A stretch of DNA of 64,000 nucleotides from Flavobacterium caseinilyticum (GTDB lineage: Bacteria; Bacteroidota; Bacteroidia; Flavobacteriales; Flavobacteriaceae), in the NCBI RefSeq assembly GCF_004349085.1, contig NZ_SMFM01000002.1, positions 372,001 to 436,000 on the forward strand. Reading direction: 5' to 3'. A model generated the notes under the pieces. It was not told the DNA's origin. It did not search any database and saw only the letters and a list, made by a program, of their open reading frames with translations. This document shows positions 36,820-45,331 of the stretch, piece by piece. The number at the start of each line of letters is the position of its first letter. Positions within the stretch are counted from its first letter, which is position 1. A program made the translations under genes and the position numbers.

Positions 36820-37613
36820 AATTACTACCAGTAGAAATTATTCAAATAAATCAAAATAAAATAGATGAAATTGACAAAATCATAAAGTCAATTTACCGTC
36901 TTATTATTTATAGTAGGCACCACCTTGACGATGACCTTTTAGACATTTATTTAGCAGGCTATCATAATCTTAAAGAACTCGTTGGCATCAAAAATGCCCA
37001 AATGGAAGCTCAAAACGAAGAAGAAGCCAAAGAGTATTTATTAAATTTAAAAGTATCGCTGGATTTTGTTGTTGAAGAAATAATTTTACAAAACAATTTT
37101 GAAAAGGAAGTTCAGTTATTTCAGCTGTTGCGTTTAGTTTCCCCTGAAACAAATGCCATTCACCCCAACCGATACAGGCAAACTCTTGTTCAAGTAGGCG
37201 GACATATTTGTCCCGAGCCAACAATAGTTGCTCATTTGGTTTCCGAGCTATTTTATAAAATTCAATCAATTCAAAACCCTATAATAAGGGCTATTTACTT
37301 TCATCACGAGTTAATAAGAATACACCCTTTTGTAGATGGTAATGGACGTGTAACAAGAATTGCCAAAAACTGGATGTTGATGTATGACTTATACCCTCCT
37401 ATATTTATTAATGATGCTTCACAAAAAAAGGAATACATAAACACATTGAGTAATAGTTTCAAAGAACTTATGAAACAACCCGACAAATGGAACAACTACA
37501 CTTCACAGTTTTTTGAACAAGAACTTGACCGCTTATTATATAATGCCAAAATGCTTTATGAGAGCATTAACCTAACTGGGCAAAATAGAGAAAAACAAAT
37601 AACAAAACAATAA
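36816..37613 (+). CDS. Fic domain protein (putative AMPylase/NMP transferase)
   Basis: The 265-residue product has the canonical Fic motif HPFVDGNGRVTR at 170-181, including catalytic His170 and the GNGR anion-binding loop, so it should transfer a nucleotide monophosphate to a protein target. No inhibitory (S/T)xxxE(G/N) helix was found on reading, and no separate antitoxin gene is adjacent. The N-terminal 100 residues are helical. Start overlaps the TerC stop and the next gene begins 2 bp after its stop, so it is embedded in a membrane-protein operon, unusual for a toxin. The target might be one of its neighbours. Confidence 0.9.
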   Translation: MKLLPVEIIQINQNKIDEIDKIIKSIYRLIIYSRHHLDDDLLDIYLAGYHNLKELVGIKNAQMEAQNEEEAKEYLLNLKVSLDFVVEEIILQNNFEKEVQLFQLLRLVSPETNAIHPNRYRQTLVQVGGHICPEPTIVAHLVSELFYKIQSIQNPIIRAIYFHHELIRIHPFVDGNGRVTRIAKNWMLMYDLYPPIFINDASQKKEYINTLSNSFKELMKQPDKWNNYTSQFFEQELDRLLYNAKMLYESINLTGQNREKQITKQ

Positions 37614-37615
37614 GA

Positions 37616-38134
37616 ATGGAAACGTATAAAATTCAAATAATTGAAACAATCATAGCTGTAATTAGCTTTTTTGCTGTAAAAATAATTTTAATGTATTTCG
37701 TTAAACTAACAATTAAAAACTCATACTTCAAAAATGCTGAACAAAATGATGTTTTAAAAGTAATCAGACTAATATTAATGGTCGTACTTTGTATTATCAT
37801 AGTGGCTATATGGAGTGTTAAGCAAGAAAACATTTTAATATTTGCAAGTTCGTTACTTACTGTTTTTGGTGTAGCACTTTTTGCTGAAATGTCCATTCTT
37901 ACGAATATTACAGCTTGCCTAATTCTTTTTTTCCAACACCCAATAAAAGTTGGTGATACCATAGCAATAACTTTTGAAGGGAAAGAAACTGAAGGTGAGC
38001 TAATAGATATTACTTACTTTTTTATCTTCATAAAAACGCCAAACAGAGGAGTATTAACAATCCCAAATGCCTTACTATTAAAAAGTTCATTTTTGGTAGT
38101 AGAAAAATCTATCAAAAATGAAGTTAATAAATAA
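37616..38134 (+). CDS. Short MscS-type mechanosensitive channel
   Basis: 172 residues with three hydrophobic helices (IIETIIAVISFFAVKIILMY; VIRLILMVVLCIIIVAIW; FASSLLTVFGVALFAEMSIL). The pore-lining TM3 is followed by the small beta domain (HPIKVGDTIAI, GELIDITYFFIFIKTPNRGV, IPNALLL). The C-terminal alpha/beta vestibule of MscS is missing, giving a minimal form. The last 17 bases overlap the start of the next gene. It may release osmolytes or ions under membrane tension. Confidence 0.87.
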   Translation: METYKIQIIETIIAVISFFAVKIILMYFVKLTIKNSYFKNAEQNDVLKVIRLILMVVLCIIIVAIWSVKQENILIFASSLLTVFGVALFAEMSILTNITACLILFFQHPIKVGDTIAITFEGKETEGELIDITYFFIFIKTPNRGVLTIPNALLLKSSFLVVEKSIKNEVNK

Positions 38135-38855
38135 CAAACGAACGATACTATTTCTATTGAGTTTTATGATTTATCCTACGATAACTTATGCACAGCAATT
38201 CGATTTAGGCTCTTGGAATATATTAAATATCAAATACAATCACAATGACAAACTAAGCTTATTTGGCGAAGCACAATTGCGTTCATTAAAATTTTACAAC
38301 GACTTTCACTATTACGAATATAAAGGCGGTATAAACTACAAAGTTCATAAAAATGTAAATTTGACATTAGGAGCAGGTAGCTACCAAACATATAAAGAAG
38401 GAGGCAATTTTGTTCTACCAAAAAATAATGACGAATTTAGACTTTGGCCACAGGTAATACTTTTTCAATCAGTCGGTAAATTTAAAATAGAACAACGATA
38501 CAGAGCAGAATTGCGATGGACGAGCAATGGCTACCGTAACCGTTTTCGTTATAGATTAGGTGCATCTTATCCATTTGGGAAAGAACGAAATGGGTACAAA
38601 CCTTTTCAGACAAGCATTAGTAACGAATTGTTTTTTACCGACAACGAGCCTTACTTTGAACGGAACAGAATACAAATGACACTGAACTATAAACCTTCAA
38701 AAGGCTCAACAATCCAATTGGGGTACTTACATCAGTTCGACTATAAAATAAATGATGAAACAGGTCGGGACTTTCTTGTAGTAGGTTTTTATTTTGAACT
38801 GTTCCGAAAATTGGCAACAAAAATAGAAACAGAAAATGAGCTTAAAGACAATTGA
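38118..38855 (+). CDS. DUF2490 outer-membrane protein (copy 2)
   Basis: The 245-aa product has a signal peptide (RTILFLLSFMIYPTITYAQ) and alternating strands typical of DUF2490 barrels (LGSWNILNIKYNHNDKLSLF; QRYRAELRWTSNGYRNRFRY; RNRIQMTLNYKPSKGSTIQL). It is more distant from the other two copies. It overlaps the MscS gene by 17 bp and ends the operon; a boundary-like motif begins 9 bp after its stop. With the first copy it brackets TerC, Fic and MscS. Confidence 0.82.
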   Translation: MKLINNKRTILFLLSFMIYPTITYAQQFDLGSWNILNIKYNHNDKLSLFGEAQLRSLKFYNDFHYYEYKGGINYKVHKNVNLTLGAGSYQTYKEGGNFVLPKNNDEFRLWPQVILFQSVGKFKIEQRYRAELRWTSNGYRNRFRYRLGASYPFGKERNGYKPFQTSISNELFFTDNEPYFERNRIQMTLNYKPSKGSTIQLGYLHQFDYKINDETGRDFLVVGFYFELFRKLATKIETENELKDN

Positions 38856-38864
38856 CAATATGAG

Positions 38865-39033
38865 AACGCCAGTACCTAACAGCTAAGCTTTCGTTGCGTG
38901 CGTAGCACGAACAATGAAAGCTGTGTTGAACGGAACCACTCTACATCCATACCTTATGGGTTTTTCGATAAATGTGTAAGAAGAATTTCAAGAGGCATCA
39001 ACGCTAGCTTTTTTTAGGCTAGCGTTTGGCGTT
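38865..39033. repeat. Cassette-boundary-like hairpin region
   Basis: AACGCCAGTACCTAACAG (38865-38882) opens the region and ACCTAAC fits RYYYAAC. A bulged hairpin follows (AGCTTTC at 38886 with GAAAGCT ending 38922), then GTTGAAC at 38925-38931, fitting GTTRRRY. A second perfect 9-bp hairpin AACGCTAGC/GCTAGCGTT lies at 38999-39025, and the HTTM remnant starts immediately after. Confidence 0.5.
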
Positions 39034-40320
39034 ATGATGGTTTTAAGTCTAATACGATTTGTGAGTTACGGTTGGATTGATAAATTTTATATCCAACCCC
39101 AATTTCACTTTACGTATTATGGTTTTGAGTGGGTAAAGCCTTTAGGAATTTATACTTATTTATTGTTTTTTATTTCAGGATTAGCTGCCTTATTTGTCGC
39201 CATTGGATACAAATATAAATTATCGATCATTACCTTTTTCCTGAGCTTTACCTAAATAGAATTTATGGATAAAACCACTTACCTAAACCATTATTATTTT
39301 ATTACGGTTGTGAGTTTTATAATGATTTTTCTGCCGGCAAACGCCTATTTTTCTGTTGATGCCTATAGAAATCCAAAAAGTGCCTTTTAGAAAATCCCGA
39401 GTTGGACTATTGATATTTTAAAATTGCTGTTAGGAATTGTCTATTTTTATGCAGGTATAGCAAAACTCAATTCCGACTGGCTTTTTAAAGCCATGCCACT
39501 CAAAATATGGTTGCCAAATAATTCAAATTTACCAATAATTGGTTCTTTATTAAACGAGAATTGGGTGCATTATGCTTTCAGTTGGACAGGAATGATGTAC
39601 GATTTAAGTATTCCTTTTTTATTACTTTATAAAAGAGCCCGATTATTCGCTTTTGTTTTAGTGGTAGTATTTCATATTTTGACTAGAATTCTTTTCCCAA
39701 TTGGTGTTTTTCCATTTATAATGATTGTAAGTTCATTGCTCTTTTTTGATGCGGATTTTCATAAAAAGTGTTTCCTAACTGTTTCAAAATTATTCAATTT
39801 CAGTATAACTTTCTTTGAGAACGGAAAAGAAAAAATTCAGAATTTCAATGGGATTTATAAAATTAAAATCGCCTTTTTAACCTCTTTTATAACTTTCCAA
39901 CTACTGTTTCCTTTTCGATATGTATTGTATCCAGACGAATTATTTTGGACAGAGGAAGGATTTCGGTTTTCGTGGCGCGTGATGCTTATGGAAAAAGCCG
40001 GTTATACACAATTTAGTGTTACCGATGCGAAAACAAAAGAAAATATAATGGTAGATAACAGTCATTTCTTAACCACTTTTCAGGAAAAACAAATGTCTTT
40101 TCAACCGGATTTTATTTTGGAATACGCACATTTTTTACACGATTATTACCAAAAACAAGGTATTTATAACCCGGAAGTTAGAGTAGAAAGCTACGTCGCT
40201 CTCAATGGAAGATTAAGTCAAAAATATATCAATCCAACAATAAATTTAACCAACGAAAATGAAACATTCCATCACAAAACTTGGATATTACCTTTTAACG
40301 ATGAAATTAAAGGATTTTAG
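39034..40320 (+). pseudogene. HTTM/vitamin-K-dependent gamma-carboxylase-like membrane protein, decayed
   Basis: One continuous frame runs from 39034 to 40320 but holds TAA at 39253-39255 and TAG at 39388-39390. Segments before, between and after match HTTM proteins: IRFVSYGWIDKFYIQPQFHF; MDKTTYLNHYYFITVVSFIM; GIVYFYAGIAKLNSDWLFKA; FHILTRILFPIGVFPFIMI. The TAG replaces the Trp expected in F-W-KIPSW. The N-terminal 20-30 residues usual in the family are missing, replaced by the hairpin region. The intact family makes integral membrane proteins often paired with TonB receptors, as here. Confidence 0.88.
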
Positions 40321-42730
40321 TTACATCCTGTTTTTATTGTTTACAATAGATAGTTTTTCCTAATATAAAATTTCAGGAATAACTACAGCTGACGATGGTA
40401 GAATACTGGCTTCCGTTGAAGTATATAATAGATCTTCCGGGACTAAATACCTATCTAACGCTAAAGGAGAGTTTTCAATAGAGTTTGACAAACCAGGCAA
40501 TTATGAACTCGTTTTTTACAAAGAAAACTATGCCTTTTTAGAAAAAACAGTTTCAACATCCGAAGAAAGTATTGTTATTATTTTAGATAAAATCACCAAC
40601 CTTTCGGAAGTAGTTATCAATAAACAAAAAGAAAAAATATTTGCACTTAATAAATTAAAAGATATTGATGAAACGGCCATTTATGCCGGAAAGAAAACCG
40701 AAGTAATCTCGTTAAACAAACTTACGGCAAACAAGGCAACCAACAATGCACGTCAAATATTTGCTCAAGTTGTAGGATTAACAATCAACGAAAGTTCAGA
40801 TGGAGGTTTACAATTAAGTATTGGTGGACGTGGATTGGATCCAAACCGAACATCCAATTTTAATACCCGACAAAACGGTTATGATATCAGTGCCGATGTT
40901 TTGGGTTATCCCGAAAGTTATTATGCAACACCTACCGAGGCTCTCGAAAAAATTCAAGTAATTCGCGGTGCAGCATCATTGCAATATGGAACCCAATTTG
41001 GCGGATTAGTCAATTTTAAATTAAAAACGCCAAGCAAAAAACCATTCGAATTTACAACAAGAAATAGCATTGGATCTTATGGTTTGTTTACCAATTTCAC
41101 TTCATTAAGCGGTACAAAAGATAAATTCAGTTACTATACCTTTTATAATTACAAGCAAGGAAATGGTTTTAGATCCAATTCTGAATTCGAGAGTAAAAAT
41201 TATTTTGGAAATTTAAATTATCAATTAAACGATAAAACTTCCTTGCATTTGGACTACACTTATTTTAATTATCTAGCCCAACAAGCCGGCGGATTGACCG
41301 ATGTGATGTTTAACGATAACCCTACACAAAGCAACAGAACCATGAATTGGTTTGCAGTAAACTGGAACTTATTTGCATTGCGCTTGAAACATAAATTTAA
41401 TGCTAATGCCGATTTTTCACTGCAATTATTTGGGCTAGATGCTAGCCGCAAAGCTGTTGGATATCGTTCCAATAGAGTATCTAATCCTGATGTATTAGGA
41501 ACGGAAAGAGATTTAATAGTAGGGGAATTTGTCAATTGGGGTGCTGAAGCACGATTTTTAAAACGGTACAGAATAAAAAACAACACCAGTGCTTTTTTAA
41601 TTGGAGCCAAATATTACCAATCTGAAAATTCCGGAATTCAAGGTCCGGGAAGCTCCGGTAGTGATGCCAATTTTAATGTTGCCGATGCAGAATTCCCTTT
41701 TTATCAAAATCAATCCAATTATACATATCCGAACTTGAATGTATCTGTTTTTGGGGAGAATATCTTTAAAATAACACCTAAGTTCTCTATTACTCCAGGT
41801 TTTAGATTTGAAAAAATAAAAACACAAGCAGAAGGTTCTTATCGGAAAATAAATCTGGATTTAGCAGGAAATGTGATTTTAGACGAAACTAAGTTTGAGA
41901 ATAATATAAAAGACCGAAACTTTGTTTTAGTAGGAGTTGGATTAAGTTATAAACCACGAAACAGAATTGAATTTTATGGAAATGTTTCACAGAACTATCG
42001 CTCTGTAACTTTTAATGATATTCGAACCGTAAGTCCAAGTCAGGTGATTGATGAAAATATTACAGATGAAAAAGGCTATACTTCGGATATTGGAATTCGC
42101 GGGCAAATAGGCGACAAAGTAACTTTTGACGCAAGTGTTTACGGATTGTATTATGATGATAAAATTGGTGAATATGAAACTAGAAATCCCAATGGTTCAG
42201 CAGCAATAGTACGATTCCGAGATAATATTGGAACAGCAGTCACGTATGGTTTTGAAACGATGTTCGATTGGAGTTTAAATAAAACATTTTTCAAACAAAA
42301 CGACAACTTTTCTTGGAATGTATTCTCCAATATCGCTATCACCGATTCGGAATATTTAAAATCAGACGCACCAAATATTGAAGGAAATAAGGTAGAGTTT
42401 GTTCCGCTTTATAACATTAAGACAGGAATTGGGTATAAAAACTTTATTTCGAGTGTACAATTTACCTATGTTTCTTCTCAATTTACGGAAGCTAATAACA
42501 GTAAAACAGATGTAAATGACAATACGTATGGCATTTTTGGTCAAATTCCAGCCTATTATGTAGCTGATTTCTCCACCTCCTACAAATGGAAAAACTGTAA
42601 ATTGGAAGCTGGAATCACCAACTTTACAAACAATAGTTATTTTACAAGAAGAGCAACTGGCTACCCAGGACCAGGAATAATACCTTCTGATACTAGAACT
42701 TTTTACACAACTTTAGAATTTGTGTTTTAG
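40301..42730 (+). pseudogene. TonB-dependent receptor (FecA-like) with stop in signal peptide
   Basis: ATG at 40301 overlaps the HTTM end. It encodes a signal sequence (DFSYILFLLFTIDSFS), then TAA at 40361-40363 where a Gln codon (CAA) is expected, and stays open to 42730. Domains: carboxypeptidase-like fold (SGITTADDGRILASVEVYN), plug (RQIFAQVVGLTINESSDGG; IQVIRGAASLQYGTQFGG) and full barrel ending in TFYTTLEFVF. Only the stop at codon 21 breaks it; no ATG occurs between 40364 and 40835. It probably imported iron chelates. The product would not be exported unless the stop is read through. Confidence 0.88.
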
Positions 42731-42849
42731 AGTAATAAAAGCTTACCCTGATCTTCTCCTAAAGTTGTTGGTAAGTATTAAAATCAGTAAATTACGGGAA
42801 GTTGCCTATGAGTATTTTACCGTTCTTTTCATCTCTCCATTTCTTGGAC

Positions 42850-43683
42850 TTATATTTTATTAAAAACGAGTAACGGTACTTTGGCTTTAAAGGAATAATT
42901 GGCTGAGTTACTGGAGAAAAATATTTTGTCGAAAAAACTTCTGTTTTGTTGCGTGAACATAATCATCATGGAAGGTTTTGACTGCTTAATTACCGCCTCT
43001 ATGTTTGAAATTAAACTCTTGGCCAGATTGATATTTTCGATATGCAGTTTAATATTATGCTTTGAATTTTTTTTTACCAATTCATCTATGGTGTTTTTGT
43101 TGGTTGTTATTTCGGCGGGGAAATTGAAATGGAGTATTTCAACTTTTGCCTTTAATGGCTTCGTGAATTCAATTACTTTTTTCAGTTCATTTTCAAGATT
43201 TACAAGATCGGAGGCGTAAATAACGCTCTTTATCTCACTTCGACGATAATTCTGGGGTACGGCTATAACAGGAACTGTTGAATGGGAGATTAGACTGGAA
43301 GTGTTTGTGCCGAATATTTTTTTCAGTTTTCCTGAGCCTCTGGTGCTGATGCAGATAAAACTGAATTTATTTTCCTGGGCATATTCCCGGATATTGCTGT
43401 CCGCAAGAACAGCACTATTTATTATACACTTCTTATTTATAGAAACAACATCCATGTCCCTATAAACCGATGCTACAAATTGGTTTAGTTTTTTTTGAAT
43501 TTTATCCGCTTCTTTCCTTTCATAATCAGCAAAGGCAAGATTGCTTAACGACGTGAGATTTGCCATGTAGTAGGAATGAAAAAAAGTCAACTCAAATTTA
43601 TGTTGGGATGCCAATTGAATGGCAAAACGCAAACCTGCTTTTGAATTTGAAGAAAAATCGGTGGTAACAAGAATTTTATCCAT
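42850..43683 (-). CDS. Universal stress protein, two Usp domains
   Basis: The 277-residue product starts with ILVTTDFSSNSKAGLRFAIQ, a Usp N-terminus. It contains the ATP-loop-like region STRGSGKLKKIFGTNTSSLI near residues 118-137, then a second diverged Usp repeat (SVIYASDLVN, ending in VPLLVFNKI). Such tandem Usp proteins bind nucleotides and act in stress survival. It is transcribed toward the decayed TonB gene and lies 62 bp downstream of the TerC/Alx gene, in the same direction, so they may be one operon. Confidence 0.9.
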   Translation of the reverse strand: MDKILVTTDFSSNSKAGLRFAIQLASQHKFELTFFHSYYMANLTSLSNLAFADYERKEADKIQKKLNQFVASVYRDMDVVSINKKCIINSAVLADSNIREYAQENKFSFICISTRGSGKLKKIFGTNTSSLISHSTVPVIAVPQNYRRSEIKSVIYASDLVNLENELKKVIEFTKPLKAKVEILHFNFPAEITTNKNTIDELVKKNSKHNIKLHIENINLAKSLISNIEAVIKQSKPSMMIMFTQQNRSFFDKIFFSSNSANYSFKAKVPLLVFNKI

Positions 43684-43745
43684 TATCTTTTATGTTAATT
43701 GTTATTATGGCAAAACACTATTCAATTGACCGATTAAATCTATTA

Positions 43746-44657
43746 TCATCTCTTGCGAGACATCAATGATGCTGCAATGCTCAAGATTAAAATAACGAGA
43801 ATTACCAACAAAGCAATTTGTATTGGCAATTTGTAGAAATCAGCCAGCAACATCTTCAGTCCAACAAATATTAATATCAAAGCAAGTCCCTTCGACAAAT
43901 ACCGAAATTTATCCATCATTCCCGCCAGTGCAAAATACAAAGAGCGCAAGCCAAGTATTGCAAACACATTTGAAGTATAAACAATAAAATGGTCTTGTGT
44001 GATTGCCAGTATTGCAGGAATGCTATCCGCCGCAAAAATCAAATCGGTGGTTTCAATCAACACCAATACTAAAAATAAAGGCGTTGCAAACCGTTTCCCA
44101 TCTTGTTTTACAAAAAATTTACCACCATGCAGTTCATTAGTAACAGGCATTACTCTTCTGAATAATTTTATAAGGGGATTTTTTTCTGGCTCAATTATTA
44201 TCTCCTTTTGCTTAAGCATCTTATATCCCGTATAAATCAGTATCGCCCCGAAAACATAAATCGTCCAATGGAATTTTTCGAGTAACGCGACTCCCGCAAA
44301 AATAAATGCAGCCCGCATTATTAAAGCTCCGATAATTCCCCAAAACAAAATTCTATGCTGATGGATAGCCGGAATTTTGAAATAAGAAAAAATTAAAACG
44401 AATACAAAAATATTATCTACGCTCAATGCTTTTTCAATCACATAACCCGTAAAAAACTCCAATGCTTTTACCTCGCCTTGCCAGTAATAAATAAGCCCAT
44501 TGAAACACATGGCAAGTGTTATCCAAACCCCCGTCCAAATCATGGCTTCTTTAATGCTTACTTCATGCGCTTTGCGGTTAAACACCCCTAAATCCAATGC
44601 CAGCATCAGCAGTACAAATACGTTAAAACCAATCCAAAAACTCAAATCCGTTTGCAT
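43746..44657 (-). CDS. TerC/Alx family membrane protein (long form)
   Basis: 303 residues, about nine transmembrane helices. The conserved acidic positions are in GYVIEKALSVDNIFVFVLIF (near residue 75) and ETTDLIFAADSIPAILAITQ (near 205), typical of Alx-type TerC proteins, and the mid loop contains VTNELHGGKFFV. Alx proteins are implicated in Mn2+ export and alkaline-pH response. It lies upstream of UspA. Together with the short TerC at 36109 the window has two TerC forms. Confidence 0.92.
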   Translation of the reverse strand: MQTDLSFWIGFNVFVLLMLALDLGVFNRKAHEVSIKEAMIWTGVWITLAMCFNGLIYYWQGEVKALEFFTGYVIEKALSVDNIFVFVLIFSYFKIPAIHQHRILFWGIIGALIMRAAFIFAGVALLEKFHWTIYVFGAILIYTGYKMLKQKEIIIEPEKNPLIKLFRRVMPVTNELHGGKFFVKQDGKRFATPLFLVLVLIETTDLIFAADSIPAILAITQDHFIVYTSNVFAILGLRSLYFALAGMMDKFRYLSKGLALILIFVGLKMLLADFYKLPIQIALLVILVILILSIAASLMSRKR

Positions 44658-45136
44658 ACTTGTACTTGTTTAATTTTTCGACTCCTCTTGTTTTACCAAA
44701 TTCATTTGGTCGATTTTTACGGTTTACCAAAATGTTTGTCTATTGAATCTTACTAAAATACTTTTCTATAACGATGGTCTGACAGTCTGCGTCTACAAGC
44801 TGTTCGGGATTTACTTGTACAAACTGTATTGAACGAAAACGCTTCTTAAAGGTAATGAACTTTTTGGCAAATGCCTAACAAAATTTTATAGCATGAAAAA
44901 ACTTGATGCTTGTATGAATCCTTTATAGTTTGTAATACCTATACTATTGATTATAGTCATATTTCATATTCTATTGTTTATATTCGGTTCGATTTTTTTT
45001 TCTATAATACTCTGTAAGTTTGACACAAATGTTGCGGCATAAAAACCTTGTTCAATACTCCAAACTGTATGACCTCTAAATTGTTCAAATTGTTGCTGTG
45101 TTGTTTCACAGTAATTGCCAAAGTAGTTTCATGAGT
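44658..45136. other. Degraded intergenic region
   Basis: No intact gene. On the minus strand a short open stretch 44740-44874 reads FKKRFRSIQFVQVNPEQLVD and ends IEKYFSKIQ, which looks protein-like but is unidentified. An IS4-like fragment at 44964-45129 is listed separately. The region appears to be a graveyard of fragments. Confidence 0.45.
44964..45129 (-). pseudogene. C-terminal remnant of an IS4-type transposase
   Basis: The minus frame reads NYFGNYCETTQQQFEQFRGH and then SIEQGFYAATFVSNLQSIIE before TGA at 44964. The second half resembles the C-terminal SIxQDFYAxxFxSNLES motif of IS4-family transposases. It is cut off by a stop at 45130-45132. Only the tail survives. Confidence 0.5.
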
Positions 45137-45331
45137 TCAGTGTTTATGTTTTTTTATTTCATCGGCATAAGGATCATATCCATCTTGTTTTAGGTTTTTG
45201 TTGATTGGTTCACAAAACATTTCATTTACTATGCTACAATCCATTCTTCCTCCTTGTAAAACACTTCTTGACAACAAGTTTTTCCTCGCATATAAAACAT
45301 GTACTTCACAACAAGTATTACATCTTAACAT
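45137..45331 (-). CDS. Hypothetical small Cys-containing protein
   Basis: With ATG at 45331 the product is 64 residues: MLRCNTCCEVHVLYARKN followed by LLSRSVLQGGRMDCSIVNEM and a charged C-terminus ending in KKHKH. The CxxCC and later cysteines could bind metal. The start overlaps the end of the P-type ATPase gene by 14 bases, suggesting translational coupling. Its codon pattern looks coding, but I do not recognise it. A longer in-frame start at 45367 is less likely. Confidence 0.45.
   Translation of the reverse strand: MLRCNTCCEVHVLYARKNLLSRSVLQGGRMDCSIVNEMFCEPINKNLKQDGYDPYADEIKKHKH

Noticed and set aside
21910..42730. Stop-codon recoding (TGA, TAG or TAA read as sense)
   Set aside because: All three stops appear both inside broken frames and as normal gene ends across the window (e.g. 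TGA in TerC, TAG in PLD, TAA in many), so no single codon is reassigned.
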